Shown here one piece after another: positions 23,638 to 34,879 of a stretch of DNA of 64,000 nucleotides (positions within the stretch are counted from its first letter, which is position 1; each line of letters begins with the position of its first letter). The stretch spans positions 27,056,639 through 27,120,638 of the forward strand of contig OY743184.1 in NCBI GenBank assembly GCA_963555705.1, in the 5' to 3' direction. The translations under genes and the position numbers were made by a program. The DNA is from Ligustrum vulgare. Its lineage: Eukaryota; Streptophyta; Magnoliopsida; Lamiales; Oleaceae. The notes below the pieces were generated by a model that had not been told where the DNA came from, did not search any database, and worked only from the letters and a program-made list of their open reading frames with translations.

Positions 23638-23641
23638 TTTT
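23634..23641 (+). terminator. Polymerase III T-run terminator of U6
   Basis: Eight consecutive T follow CCAAA at the end of the U6 sequence. This is long enough for efficient polymerase III termination. Confidence 0.9.
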
Positions 23642-25190
23642 GCAATCTTGCCGGAAATTTTTTTTGTCTTGGCTTTTTTTTTTTGCAATCGAATGAGGTT
23701 TATTTTCGTGTTCCACCAATTAGGGTTTCTTTTATGAACTTCTTCTGGGTGTTGTGTTCATTACCATTTGTTTTATTCTAACGAAAATGTTATTTCTCTA
23801 AGAAATATTATTGCTCAATTCGATTTTATTTTTTTTTCTCCTTTTGATGTTTGATATCACAGGGAATGCACAAGCGGTGGGCTGATGGCTCATAATAGCA
23901 GCAGCGTAATTTCAGGAATCCCTCTTCTGGTGAGTCAACACCAGACATCATAAATCTTTTTCATGATTTCAGTTCCTTTAATTGTTTCGAAAATTGTAGC
24001 CAAAAGCTGTTGCTTGTTTTAGCCACTGTATACGTACATACTATTAGGTAACTAGTAATGTAACACATAGAAACTATATAACGGGTTTTCTTAGGATTTA
24101 AAAGTATAATTTTATTGTCATCTTAGGATCAAATCGTAATATAAATAGAAAAATGTTAGCAGAAATGAAATTCAATTTTATTTGGTTGTGGGGCTGAATA
24201 TACTGATTGATTGGTAACGAATTCTTGATTACAAGTATGTTGGTTTTGACTTGATTTTAATTAAAGTCTAATTTTCCTCTTCATTCTGTCAATACTTATT
24301 TTCAGAGTGAAATTACAACGCCAATCTTTCGAGATTACTTCAATCTATGTAACTTTAGATTGCCCTCTTCTTTTTAAGTTCACTATTATGCATCTAACAG
24401 CCTCTGCTTATATGCCGAACATCTCTAATGATTCTCCAACAATTTATCCTTACCTCAACCAACTCATGAATATATTCACTTCTTATTCTCACTTTACAAC
24501 CTTTACATTCTCATTTTGACTAGACTGAATTTATACTTGTTGGTTTTGACGAAATGTCACTGACAAATCCAGCCATACATTAACTTGAGAATTTTCAGAG
24601 CCACTGTTGCTAGTGCAATAAGACTTAGGTGATGGTTTATAGTATCGTTGGTAGTGCTAGTAGTGGAAATAGGGGATTGGGAAGGGTTGGAGCCTCCTGG
24701 TGGTGGATTGGGGATTGGCATGATAGAGGAGGAGATTTGTGTTTGCTAATCGTGACGTCGGGAGATTGGAAGGCAGTGCTGGAAGGCGACCATGGAAGAC
24801 TGGAACTGTGGAAGGGGTTGATGTTGGCTGTGAGGTCGTGAACGACCCAAACTCTTGACCGTTCGAGGCTTCGAGTGTCATTAAATTGAAACTCACATCT
24901 TTTCCTTGTAACTTATTAAGGATCAATAAAAAAATTCATTAAAAGAAATAAATAAAATACGTTTTATTTTCAATACTTAAAAATGCGGAATTAATAATGT
25001 CGCAGTATAGTAAATTGAAATAATTTTAAAGGTGTATTCAAACATAAATATTTTATTCTGCCTAGCCTGTTCTCATCTCCACGTTGACTGCCTCGAACTA
25101 TTAATTACCTAAAAATTTGAAACATCATAGAGTGAGATTTATAAAATCCAAATAAGCACGCTATGAATTATTATCGTGCATGTCTTGAAG
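23642..25190. other. Intergenic DNA downstream of U6, no gene assigned
   Basis: No recognisable protein domain. One exon-like piece lies near 23863-23931 (preceded by TTTGATATCACAG, followed by GTGAGTC), but no partner exon was found. The segment 24620-24880 is more GC-rich, with GGTGGTGG and GGGATTGG words like the centres of the LTR-like elements. The stretch 24850-25190 may be the 3' part or LTR of the minus-strand gypsy fragment that follows. Confidence 0.4.
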
Positions 25191-25199
25191 GAACATCAT

Positions 25200-25735
25200 A
25201 ATCATAATCAACGTAGTTGATATGTCTGCTTAACTATTCTTATTGTTACTTCTTTATAGCTCAAACCCCGTTATAATTCAATAGACTGGTGGTTGATAAC
25301 ATGACTTGAGTCAAAGACGTACTTCTTTAGCATTGACACATGAAAGACGTCGTGCACAATTGAGAGTTCTGGAGGTAAGGCCAACTAACATGCAACATTT
25401 TCAATACGTTGCAAGATCTCAAACGGACCAATAAACCTTTGTTGTACTTTTCTTGCCAAAACGTAGCACACCTTTCATTGGTTCCACTTTGAAGAACACT
25501 TTATCGCTAATTGAAAATTTCATACCCTTTATCTTTTTGTCTGCATAACTCTTTTGTCTATCTTGAAAAAAAATTATGTTGGAGCGAATTTTCTCAACAA
25601 CGTGTACTGTCTGCTCAATAATCTCTGGCCCCAAAATCCTTCGCTCACCAACTTCGTTTCAATGAACTGGTGATCTACACTTTCTTCCATACAATGACTC
25701 ATAAGGCGCCATGCCAATTGAAGTATGATACACAT
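25200..25735 (-). pseudogene. Ty3/gypsy polyprotein fragment: integrase C-terminus and chromodomain start
   Basis: On the minus strand the order is TSIGMAPYESLYGRKCRSPV, then GPEIIEQTVHVVEKIRS, DRQKSYADKKIKGMKFSI, KVFFKVEPMKGVLRFGKK, RFIGPFEILQRI, LALPPELSIVHDVFHVSMLK and finally a weak LSYKEVTIRIV. This is the integrase C-terminal (GPY/F) region of plant chromoviruses (Tekay/Del style) with the beginning of a chromodomain. A TGA replaces Trp after SPVH, and other stops and shifts are present, so it is dead. No reverse transcriptase or flanking LTR could be joined to it. Confidence 0.88.
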
Positions 25736-26943
25736 TTAATTGTTAAAAACATTAGATATGATTATTGGCATGTCTTTTTATAACAATCCATAATTTATTT
25801 TTAATGTAGCTTATTTTAACTCTAGTGTGTGAGAGAATTCCCCCCCTTTTTTCCTATGAATACTTGCATTGGAATGTGCATTTTTCCTTTTTTTCTCATT
25901 GTATGAATGGATTTCTTAGAAGGCACCAAAAAATGAAGTTGAAGTTGACCTCCACATGCACCTAAATTTACCTTATTACTGAACTCATCAAAAGCTCTAT
26001 ACTGATAAATATTGTCCAGCAGATTTAAAAATGGTGAAAGTCGGCCAATTTTCGTACTTAGATTTGATTCTCAACGTTTATGAGACATTGAGAATATCTA
26101 GAAAAGATAACTGTATAAGCATCCCAATTTTTTTTTAGATTAAACCATGTTCAGGTGACCAATTTGAGTGTTGGTTTCTTGACATTTAAATTAATGAGAA
26201 GTTGCTAATGAGAGTTTGGCCCACACTTTACTGGAACAAGGAGTTGATCTCATTTGCCTATAAGCTTCCCATCGTTGCAATATATTCTGTTCAACTGTTT
26301 TTTGATTATTCATATATTACAAGTTATTAACACTACAAATGCTTTAATTTCCAAAATTTGTAGGAGGTCATGTAGAAATTAGCTTCCATCTTTGAGTTGA
26401 TTGTATGAATGTATTGATGTCATTACTTGTACAGCAAATTTCTCATTGCAGTAATTCTGGATTCCGGAAATTCACACCTCTAGGTCAGATAAATATTTCC
26501 AAATGATATTATTTTTGAAGCTAGAGTTGATTTCAAACCAGCGTTTCAAAATCTATTAATTATTTACTAATAAAAAATTGGGCTCAACTGAAAATCCACA
26601 TATATTGCATTATGATAGGAATCACTTGACATACCTGTTGTATATGTCTTTAAATATAAATAATTCATCGGGGTTAATATATGTATATGTATATGAATGT
26701 GTATATTTTGACACATGTCGAAATCTTGACAGAAACATAGGTTTGTTTACTTTCTTCTCCTCCACTCTTCTATATATTTTTAGGATTCGGAACATTAACA
26801 TAACACTATAGTGATAATTGTGAACTCGGTATCACTTTTGGTGATTGAACAATGTATGGTGTAGTATATAACTTTGAAAAATGATCAATAGGGATTTGGA
26901 CAGTTTGGCATAATTACTTCAAACTTGTGATTGAAATAATGAC
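25736..26943. other. AT-rich intergenic DNA, no gene seen
   Basis: No domain-bearing frame and no defined transposon ends were found. It leads into the kinase pseudogene. No upstream kinase exon (the glycine-rich loop) could be found in it. Confidence 0.45.
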
Positions 26944-27660
26944 TAGGCTATCGGGCACACTAACGTGGTGGATCTCAAGGCAGTTTATGAGGAGGAAGAT
27001 TATGTGCATCTACTGATGGAACTTTGTGCTGGAGGTGAGCTGTTCAGCCTGTTGGAAAAGCCAGGGAGATTCTCCGAGCCCGATGCCCGGGTTCTTTTCT
27101 GACACCTGATGCAACTTATCATGACAATGGTGTTGTTCATAAAGATTTAAAGCCCCCGATGCCCGGGTTCTTTTCCGGAACCTGATGCAACTTATCATGA
27201 CAATGGTGTTGTTCATAGAGATTTAAAGCCCGAAAACATTCTTCTAGCCACAAAATCTTCCTCTTCTCCGAATAAAATTGGCAGATTTCAATCTTGCAGC
27301 TTAAATCAAGCGCGGTAGTGTCCGATGTTGCTGTGTTATTTCTTGCTATTTACAATATATCCTTTCAATCGATTTTGTTCTTAGCATTTTAGATTTTTGA
27401 ATCAGGGCAAAGTTTGCACGGTACTGTTGTTAGTCCATTTTATATTGCTCCAGAGGTGCTCAGGAGGCTACGATCAAGCAGCTCCAGTGGGATACACCGT
27501 TTCTGGGGAAGACAGTCGCGAATTTTTTTAGGCTGTTAGAGATGCTGAATTGCGATTTCCGTCTAATCACTGGGATCTTATATCTCACTCTACGAAGGAA
27601 TTGATGAAGGGAATGCTTTGCTTAGATGCTTCTCCAAGGGTTACAGCTCAACAGCTTCTA
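26944..27660 (+). pseudogene. PEPKR1-like (CDPK/PPCK superfamily) protein kinase pseudogene
   Basis: The reading begins GHTNVVDLKAVYEEEDYVHL and LMELCAGGELFSLLEK, then PDARVLF, a stop, [40 protein letters not shown] and finally LISHSTKELMKGMLCLDASP. This is the kinase domain of phosphoenolpyruvate-carboxylase-kinase-related proteins. The first lobe (ATP loop and catalytic Lys) is absent and DFG has become DFN. A 76-bp tandem duplication breaks the frame, and the D-V-W-S-x-G region is deleted. An intron of about 100 bp is still present (near 27312-27413, GTAGTG to AATCAG), so it came from genomic DNA and not from retrotransposed mRNA. Confidence 0.88.
27079..27230 (+). repeat. 76-bp tandem duplication inside the kinase pseudogene
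   Basis: The unit starting CCCGATGCCCGGGTTCTTTT occurs at 27079-27154 and 27155-27230, with only a few differences (for example CTGAC against CGGAA, and CATAAAGA against CATAGAGA). The length is not a multiple of three, so it shifts the frame. Copy 2 keeps the HRD motif and copy 1 reads HKD. Confidence 0.92.
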
Positions 27661-27896
27661 GGTAGGTTGCATTTCTTTTTCATCGACGCAAGTAGTTGGA
27701 ATTTTGAATTTTAGTTTCCTATTTCTACTTCTCAGGGCAGTTATCTTCGTTCATAGTTGACAATTTGTATTCAAAGTTCAAACTCAAGAAGATATGCATT
27801 GATGTGAATCATTAGAGTGACAAACGAAGATTAAAATGGAAATGCAGAAAAACGTTGTTTATATTATCAAATGAAACACGCTACTTGTACAAACTT

Positions 27897-28002
27897 AATG
27901 ACAAATCGATTTACTCCCCCCTCACATAGAGGGGGGTCCACAAATAATATAATATTAGTGGGTCCCCCTTCATGTGAGGGGGGAGTAAACTAGTTTGTCA
28001 TT
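27897..28002. repeat. Near-perfect 106-bp palindrome (foldback/MITE-like)
   Basis: The arms AATGACAAATCGATTTACTC and (inverse) AATGACAAACTAGTTTACTC continue through CCCCCTCACAT into a GGGGG/CCCCC stem around the loop ATAATATAATATT. The whole segment can fold into one hairpin. No coding sequence is present. It may be a small foldback element, and no separate TSD is evident. Confidence 0.85.
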
Positions 28003-28291
28003 CTCAATTTGTCCGAGTAGAATTATCCTTATCAAATTTATTGGTAAGTAATCTGAAAATTTATAACAGTACTTCTGTGATCGACTGGCACGTCTAATCA
28101 ATTAGGTTTTTGCCCACTAGAACACCTCTGTTTGGTAAAAATAAAATAAATAAAACAAAAAATGTGATGTTTTCGAAGTAAAATATGTTGTTGAAAAATA
28201 GTTTGAGAAATGTGTGATTTAAAAGTGATTTGGAGAAATGTGTTATTATGAAACAAAGATTTTCCTAGTCAAAGTTCAATGTGGGAGACCC
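28003..28291. other. Spacer with a Tourist-like MITE fragment
   Basis: From about 28128 the text CCTCTGTTTGGTAAAAAT and TGTGATGTTTTCGAAGTAAA resembles the left part of the Tourist-like family at 7851. The right end is only GAAACAAAGATTTTCC, so the copy is degenerate. Confidence 0.4.
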
Positions 28292-29304
28292 TGTAGCGAT
28301 GAGGCTAATTGGGAAAAGGAAAAAGAAATTTTAGCCAATAAGACTTACTCATTTTTAGTGGAAGCGTGTTAATCTAGCCTTTTTAATTGATTTAAGACTA
28401 AGATAAAAATTTAAATTCATTTAAATCTTTAAATCCAATTTTTAGTTTTAAAGTTGTCCAATTTTTTTTTTTTTTTTCCCTTCTCCGTGTTAAGCCCAAA
28501 ACTTTAATTTATTTTTAGTCCAAACACCAAATACATTTAAATTCAATTCAAGTTTTATCCCAAATTTTATTAATTTTAAATCCCCAACGTCCCTCTATTA
28601 TCAAAGACTAATAAGTTACAAAATTTAGTTCCCAATCAAAGTTTTAACTTCACAAATCTAACCCCCAGAACTAGTATATAACATCTCACTCCCCTACTTC
28701 TTTTCCCTCATGCACACCGCAAACTTTGGGTAAGATTTCCCCTACCTTCAACATCTATACACCATGGTTGTTCCATAATCGACAGTCATTTCCGAAGCCG
28801 TCACCAACCTAAGCTCCACCACTGAACTACTTCGTCGACCAAACCTCAATAACTAAATGCAAAACAATACACACAAACAAAAGAATTTCAGAATCAATCG
28901 ACACAACCATCAAAATTCAACCAGCGAGCCATTGCTAAACATCTCCAAAAAATTAACATCACAACATCCACAACGACTAATGCAAACCACTGCACCACCG
29001 CAGGCCACCAACCGAAAACCCACCACTGCCCCTTTTCAAAATTCCTCCTCAAATTCATTCAAACAACGAAGGAAAAACCAAGAATAAACAAAGCCTAAGA
29101 CTTACCTTGATCATAGTCGCTTCAACCGGACTATGGCTAGAAATTGCACCCTAAGTTTGAACTTGAGCTTGGAATGTCACACCAAATCACCCAAAACTTT
29201 CTTACTACCACACACCCACACCTGCTCCATCGTCGTCGCCATGTGAAGGTGGCGCTATCACCATGCACCTACGGCCTGTAATCGAAGGACAAAGCCCTTT
29301 GAGA

Positions 29305-29565
29305 CTCTCTCCGTCCTAATTATATATGTCGTCTTTCCTTTTTTTCTTTTGCCTTAATTATATATGATTGTTTCTTTATTGAGAAGTATTTATTTTGTTT
29401 GTTTACTAATGTACCCTTATTTATTACTTCCAATAATAATATTTTTTTATATTAAATAAGGATAAGTTGAGAATTTTCTTTACAAAAATTATTTTTTCAA
29501 TAACATTAAATATGTTTTCTTAATCTGTGTAAAAAGTCAAACCAGCATATATAATTCAGAGGGAG
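29305..29565. mobile_element. Possible Stowaway (mariner-type) MITE
   Basis: The left end CTCTCTCCGTCCTAATTATA and the right end, inverted as CTCCCTCTGAATTATATATG, resemble the CTCCCTCYGTCCC ends of plant Stowaway MITEs. It is 261 bp, non-coding and inside LTR-like copy B. The expected TA duplication is not clear. Confidence 0.5.
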
Positions 29566-30432
29566 CATATATTTTGTTCTTTTAAAGTTTTGATTTTGTA
29601 AAATTATCCCTCAAGTCCCCAATTTTCAATGAAGTGTTTAGTTTAGTCCCAAAACTTCTGAAATTAATAAATCAGACCCCAAGATTTTTTAAATTCTATG
29701 AGTCGGCCCAATAGTTTAAAAAATCATTTATTCAGTCCCAACTTTCTTCAAAACATACTTGATTAAATTCCAATTTAATCCCTAAAACTTTTATTTTTCT
29801 TTTAGATTTTTAATTTTCAAAATACTAATTAAGATTTATTTTCCTCTTGGCTAGACGAGGCGTACGAACATTTAGAGGATTGACGCTATTCTCGCTCTAG
29901 GCTTGAACTTATTGAATTTGAGGTAGACTCATTTTTTATTAATTGATTTAGTTATAATTACATGTTGAATGTGTGATTGTTTCATTTTTATATTTTTATA
30001 TGAATTGAGATGAGACGATGTTATATGTGCTATAACTTAATGATATTTATTGCATGTCGAGACGAAGCTATTTTTATGCACTTATTTGATATGACATGAT
30101 GCTATGTTCAAAGATTGTAAATGAAGAATGTTGTAGCATGTTTTGTAGGTTTATGTGTCTAATTTTAGTATAAGTTGATTAATTTGTGATGAGCCTATTG
30201 AATATTTCTTTGAAATACCCACTCAATTTTTAACAACATTTGCAAATTTTGAAGACGGTGACGAATGATGGACAGTGATTGCAAATAAGCAAACAAATGT
30301 TTATTTTAGATGTTTAAGTTACTTTGAAGTTATTGATGAATTATTATTGTTGAACTTTGAATGTGGGAAATTTGAATTTATGGATGTTTGAAGATTTTTA
30401 AAGAATTTTCCTTTGAAAAACTTGAATTTATT

Positions 30433-33294
30433 TGTAAGACCGCTTTTCATTTTTATGGGCAATTCTGAAATCCTACGTGATATTTATATTAATGTTGTTA
30501 TAAATTTTAAAATGATATTTTTTAATGTCGATAATTTGAGTTATTTTGCAGTGGAAGGACTTGGATGCCGTCTCGATCAATGTACCAATTAAAAGTTTCT
30601 AAATTGTTTATTTTAATAGTTTACGTGTAATTTATGTGATTAATTGTTTTACTCCCTAAACATGCTATTTTCTATTTAATTGCATTAAATTGAAGTTGGG
30701 AAAAGTTTGGTGACGCTTTGGAATTTTAATTGAAAGTTATGAACCTAGATTACCAATCTACGAGAGTTGAGGGACTGAATTGCAATTTACCAAAAGTTAA
30801 ACCTTTAAACCTAAACCTAACATAATTCACTCACGCACCCTGTCTCTCTACGCGGACTCTCTCTCTTTGCAAAACACACGACCACTCTCCCTCTCTCGCG
30901 ACCTCTGTCCCTCAACCTCTCACTCTCTCGCTCTGCCTCCGTCTCTCTCTCTCGACTTCTCCCTCTCCCTCAGTTTCTCGCCGGCGCACCACCTCCACTC
31001 ACGGTAACACCTTTTTCCGCCCCCTCTCACACACGAACGCACACGCACGAGCACGCAGTCGCGCACTTGTCCGTGGTTTTACGCACACAACATACGCATG
31101 TAATTATTGTATGCATATATGGATTTTTCTATATATATTGATGTATATATATTATCCTCGTATATAAATTTCAGATTTTTAGGTTTATATGGTTCAATTT
31201 TCAGATGTCGAAAATGGAAGAATTAATTTGGTTAATTGATATATTTTTAGTTTAAATTTTTATATAATAATTGTAAATTCAAATTTGGGGGAAAATTATA
31301 TATGTGTACCTATTTCAGTTTCGAATTATGAGGCCAGTTAACTGAAATTTTTAGTTAGACTTTGGACTGTAATTGTTTCATTTTAATTTTGGATTTTGGA
31401 AATGTAAGATTTTAATTGTTAGTTAATTGTTGAGGTTAGGTTTGGGCTTGAAATTTGATTTATTTTCAGATTTCAGATTGAGTAATTTATATAAATGTTT
31501 AGTTTCATTTTTGAGCTAGAAATGGTATAAATATAAATTCAATTGGGTTAGTTAATTGTTTAGTTTATATGTTGATTTATAAATAAGTAAATTCCAAAGT
31601 TAGAATTTGGTTTGGGATTTGAGTAAATGTATTTAGACAGGTTTGAATCAAATTGTGAGTCACAGAATTTTTAACCTAACTTGGGGATTTCAAATTTTGG
31701 ATAATGTGCGTGGGTGAAGTTTCAAGTTTCTAAATCCGTAAGTTATGCCTTTTAAATTGTATTGCTAGTTAAGTTGAAGCATAATGGTAATTTTTGAAAT
31801 ATTAAGGGACTCTATGAATGTTTTTATTAATTTTCACTCAGTTATGATTTCGAATTTTTAATTGGTCAATTTCAATTACGGGGGTTAATGCTAATAAAAG
31901 TATATTTTATTTAATGAATGAATATAACTAGGATTGTTGGTACATTGACGACACGGGCAGTCGAGGCTCCTCCACTTGCAAATCAAGAAAACGGTAAATA
32001 TTAAGGACGTCATGTAAGTAAACTTCCCCCTATTTTCATCAAAGTTGAATGTAAATGTGAAAGTTATGTGTAAATGACTGTCTTGCAACTTAATTGCTTT
32101 GATGAATTTCATTTACTTTGTGAAAGTATATGTTATTATGAAGAATGTTCAAGCATACACATTATCATGTCATTGCATCATCAAGCATGCATTGGCATCG
32201 AAATTGGGAAGTGAAATGTTTTTAAATGAAAGAAATGTGTCAAGGTGCAAGTTTGTTCAAAAGTTATGTATTCCAAGTTTTTAAAGAAAGAATGAGTGTA
32301 CTTTTAGTTCATGAAAGTTGCGAGTGGGAAATGGGGCGCGGGGGACCGGCGTACCCGAATTAAGTCGCTTTGCGACGGAATGTTCAACCGTTTACGGTGG
32401 ACTGTTAAACCGCTTTGCGGTGGGAAAGTGAATGTTAAACCGCTTTGCGGTGGAAATGTGAATGTAATCTGGTTCCAAATAAATAATTGCCCACTGTATT
32501 CTGATTGACTAGAAGTTACACCAAGTGAGCTCACGATGGAAATGAAGTGAAAGTTTTGAAATGAAGTGAAAGTTTTGAAATGTTAAGTGAAAGTTTGAAA
32601 AGTTTGAATGTTTTGGAAAGTAAAGTAAATGGGGATACATATATGGAATTTTTAAAGCATTCATGTCATAAGCATGCATTCATGCATACAGTTTACTTAC
32701 TGAGCTTTAGCTCACCCCAATCCCTCCCCAACATTTCAGGTGATGAAAGTTAGGTGATCCGAGGAGAGCATTTGGCGGCTGACTCAGACAGTACTAATAA
32801 ATTCTATTTCTTTTAAGAATAAATGAAGGGCTTTCTCAAATTAATTCATTGGTTATTCTTTTAACTGATAAATTCTTTTGATTAGTTTGTCTGTTTTAGT
32901 TAAAATAATTTATGGTATTTCCCTGTGATTAGTTTTTATCATGTTTCATGAGTTTATAAATTTATACTTCAAGTTATTTTGTTGAGGAGTTTGGGAAATT
33001 GATGTTGAAGTTAAATTTTGGAATTGTGGTTGAATGTTAAATGTTGGATTTGAATGGGTTGAGAATTTGCATATGTATTGTAGGTATGATGTCCCTCTAC
33101 AGGTTGGTTATGTCCCAGTTATAGAGGAGACTCTGCCGAAATTTCTATAAAATTTAAGAACAGAAAATGAAAACGTTGAAGTTTTTAAATGATTTGTTTC
33201 CGCATTTTAATGTTTAAACAATTTATTTCCGCATATAATGTGAATGGAAGTTAACACGCCTAAGTTTTAAAATTTTTGAACTTGGGGTGTTACA
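30433..33294 (+). mobile_element. Solo LTR C (2.86 kb, TSD TTATT)
   Basis: It starts TGTAAGACCGC and ends CTTGGGGTGTTACA. The left flank is TTATT (30428-30432). Once the SINE at its right edge is removed, the next five bases are TTATT (33492-33496), a perfect 5-bp TSD. No gag, polymerase or second LTR is present. A CT-rich leader-like tract (30838-30990) and an array of small hairpins (32364-32451) lie inside it. It is inserted in copy B and therefore younger than B. Confidence 0.88.
32364..32451 (+). repeat. Array of four short hairpins in solo LTR C
   Basis: Four small inverted repeats sit in a row: GTCGCTTTGCGAC (32364), ACCGTTTACGGT (32387), ACCGCTTTGCGGT (32409) and ACCGCTTTGCGGT (32439). 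Each has a 4-5 bp stem and a loop of about three to four bases. GTTAAACCG and GGTGG words repeat between them, with starts 22-30 bp apart. Confidence 0.8.
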
Positions 33295-33296
33295 TT

Positions 33297-33485
33297 GGTC
33301 TAATGGTACCAGGGATTCCATGAAGTTTGTACTTAACCCCTAGGTACAAGGTTCGAATCCCTGGGGAGGCAAAAATCCACTTCAGGGTAAGATTGGGAGA
33401 AGACCCCTTGAGGGAGCCCAATCCTGGGGGGAGTGGAAAGATCATGAGTACGGCTCGGAGAAGGTCCCAGCGAGGGAGCCGGGTC
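33297..33485 (+). mobile_element. tRNA-derived SINE (TSD GTTACATT)
   Basis: The polymerase III A-box-like GGTCTAATGGTA opens the element and a perfect B box, GGTTCGAATCC, lies at 33350-33360. A perfect 8-bp duplication, GTTACATT, flanks it (33289-33296 and 33486-33493). The body has two related units (GGGAGAAGACCCC...GGGAGCCC and CGGAGAAGGTCCC...GGGAGCCG). At 189 bp it is typical for a plant SINE. It is not a tRNA gene because no acceptor stem forms. Confidence 0.85.
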
Positions 33486-33661
33486 GTTACATTATTATTT
33501 TGTCTAAATTATTTCAAATCTTGAATTATTGACTCTTTGAAATTTTTATATAAAATCTCGCGAATTTGAATTTTCTTTTATTTTTTGCAAAAACCTTATT
33601 TTGAAAGTTAGTTATAAGGGATGATGTAGCGTTCCGGATTTTCGAAACTAGGGGTGTTACA

Positions 33662-33908
33662 ACATATACCAACCTTAGAATGGATTATAATTTCAAATTT
33701 AATACTCATAACGTGCAACACTAGTGCTTATTACTAATATGAAGTAAAAAGAGTTAGTTTTCCTTAATGTTTAGTTTTTATATGTCCCTTAATGTTTAAT
33801 GTTTATATGTTGCTCTTTCTTTTAAATTCAAATTATTGTTGCTCCCTCAAAATCTTATGTACTCAATATGATCCCTACTTCATTCCACTTACATTTAGGA
33901 TTATTGAC
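33662..33908. other. Short AT-rich spacer
   Basis: A short direct repeat of CCTTAATGTTTA is the only structure seen between copy B and the next hAT element. Confidence 0.4.
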
Positions 33909-34879
33909 TGGGACGGAGTCAGGATTTTACGTGAGTGGGGGTCAAAAATTTCGGAAACTGAGATTGTAAAGTTGTATTTTTTGCTTTAACACATTTTTTA
34001 TCTTCCGTTTTATGTCACTTTCTTTCTCTATTGTTCATTTAACAGAAGTTAGTTACTTCTGTGTTTCTTCATCATCACCATCATCAACAGACTTGATGAT
34101 CACCCTTCATAGTGTTTAGCTAGGATTAGTTTATCTAGAATCTTCTCCTCATTTCTTATATATAGAAAATGTAAATCTCATTTGTAATCACCAATTTTAT
34201 ATATATAAAAATCTGTTTATGTGAATCTATTGTTTCAACTATAATGAATAATCAATTCAAATTTCCAAAGCAATAAATCAAAAATGTTAACCCAGTATTT
34301 AATTTCATCCTATAAATAAAAAACTAAAATGCACACAATCATCTCGTTACTGTGAGTCTAACTAGAAGAAAATCTTAAAAAAAATTAAAAAATTAAAATG
34401 CACAAGAAGAAGCTGCACAACACAGGTACACAACAAGAATAAGTGAATAACAAGACAAGATGTCAAGATCTCATAATCAATTAGTTAAATGTTAAAACTT
34501 ACATGGTAATTTGAAATTGGAAAAATTCCACCCAACTCAAGCAATCTGATTTCTCGACTCAACGAATGAGAGGCGGGCCCAGGCAGTCGAGATCGTTTTC
34601 GACGAGAAGGAGGGGCGCAGGGCAGGGAGGAAGGCGGCTGGACTGGAGTCGAGAGCGGGAGCACTGAAGCGTGAGGAAATTTCAATTGATTTTGATTTGG
34701 GAAAAAGTGTCTCGGTTGTTTACAGACTGCGATTAAGTGCAACGTAGCAGCAAGATTTTGGGCTTTTCAATTTTTTTGGGCCAACTTAATTCATGTGGGC
34801 CAGATCATTTGGACTCAAAGATTTTACAAATTTCAGTGGGGGCCAACAATCCATTGGACCTGTATGGGATCCGTCCCTA
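33909..34879. mobile_element. hAT-type non-autonomous element, copy 3
   Basis: The left end TGGGACGGAGTCAGGATTTT, then GTGAGTGGGGGTC, and the right end GTGGGGGCC followed by GGATCCGTCCCTA are inverted and match the family at 5297 and 12406. The flanking octamers TTATTGAC and TTATTTAT agree at six of eight positions, so the TSD has decayed. The longer interior (971 bp) differs from the other copies and is non-coding. Confidence 0.72.

Larger units (their letters stand above)
28292..33661 (+). mobile_element. LTR-like element copy B, split by solo LTR C and a SINE
   Basis: The start TGTAGCGATGAGGC and the end CTAGGGGTGTTACA belong to the same family as copy A. The own sequence of B is 28292-30432 plus 33494-33661. 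Between these lie the solo LTR C (30433-33294) and a SINE (33297-33485). TCTAGCC (28373-28379) and GGCTAGACGAGG (29849-29860) bracket its central segment. The flanking 5-mers (GACCC and ACATA) do not match, so no TSD is visible and one end may be rearranged. Confidence 0.62.

Noticed and set aside
23463..23781. Open frames overlapping the U6 gene on both strands
   Set aside because: They are chance frames across a conserved non-coding RNA and its promoter.
24629..24926. Gly/Trp-rich frame and its minus-strand counterpart
   Set aside because: The composition resembles the low-complexity centres of the LTR-like family. No domain or splice evidence.
30838..30990. CT-rich tract as a gene promoter or microsatellite of a host gene
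   Set aside because: It lies inside solo LTR C, whose ends and TSD are clear. It is more likely the LTR leader region.
33297..33370. tRNA gene
   Set aside because: A-box-like and B-box sequences are present, but the segment does not fold into a cloverleaf and the ends do not pair. The flanking TSD shows it is a SINE.
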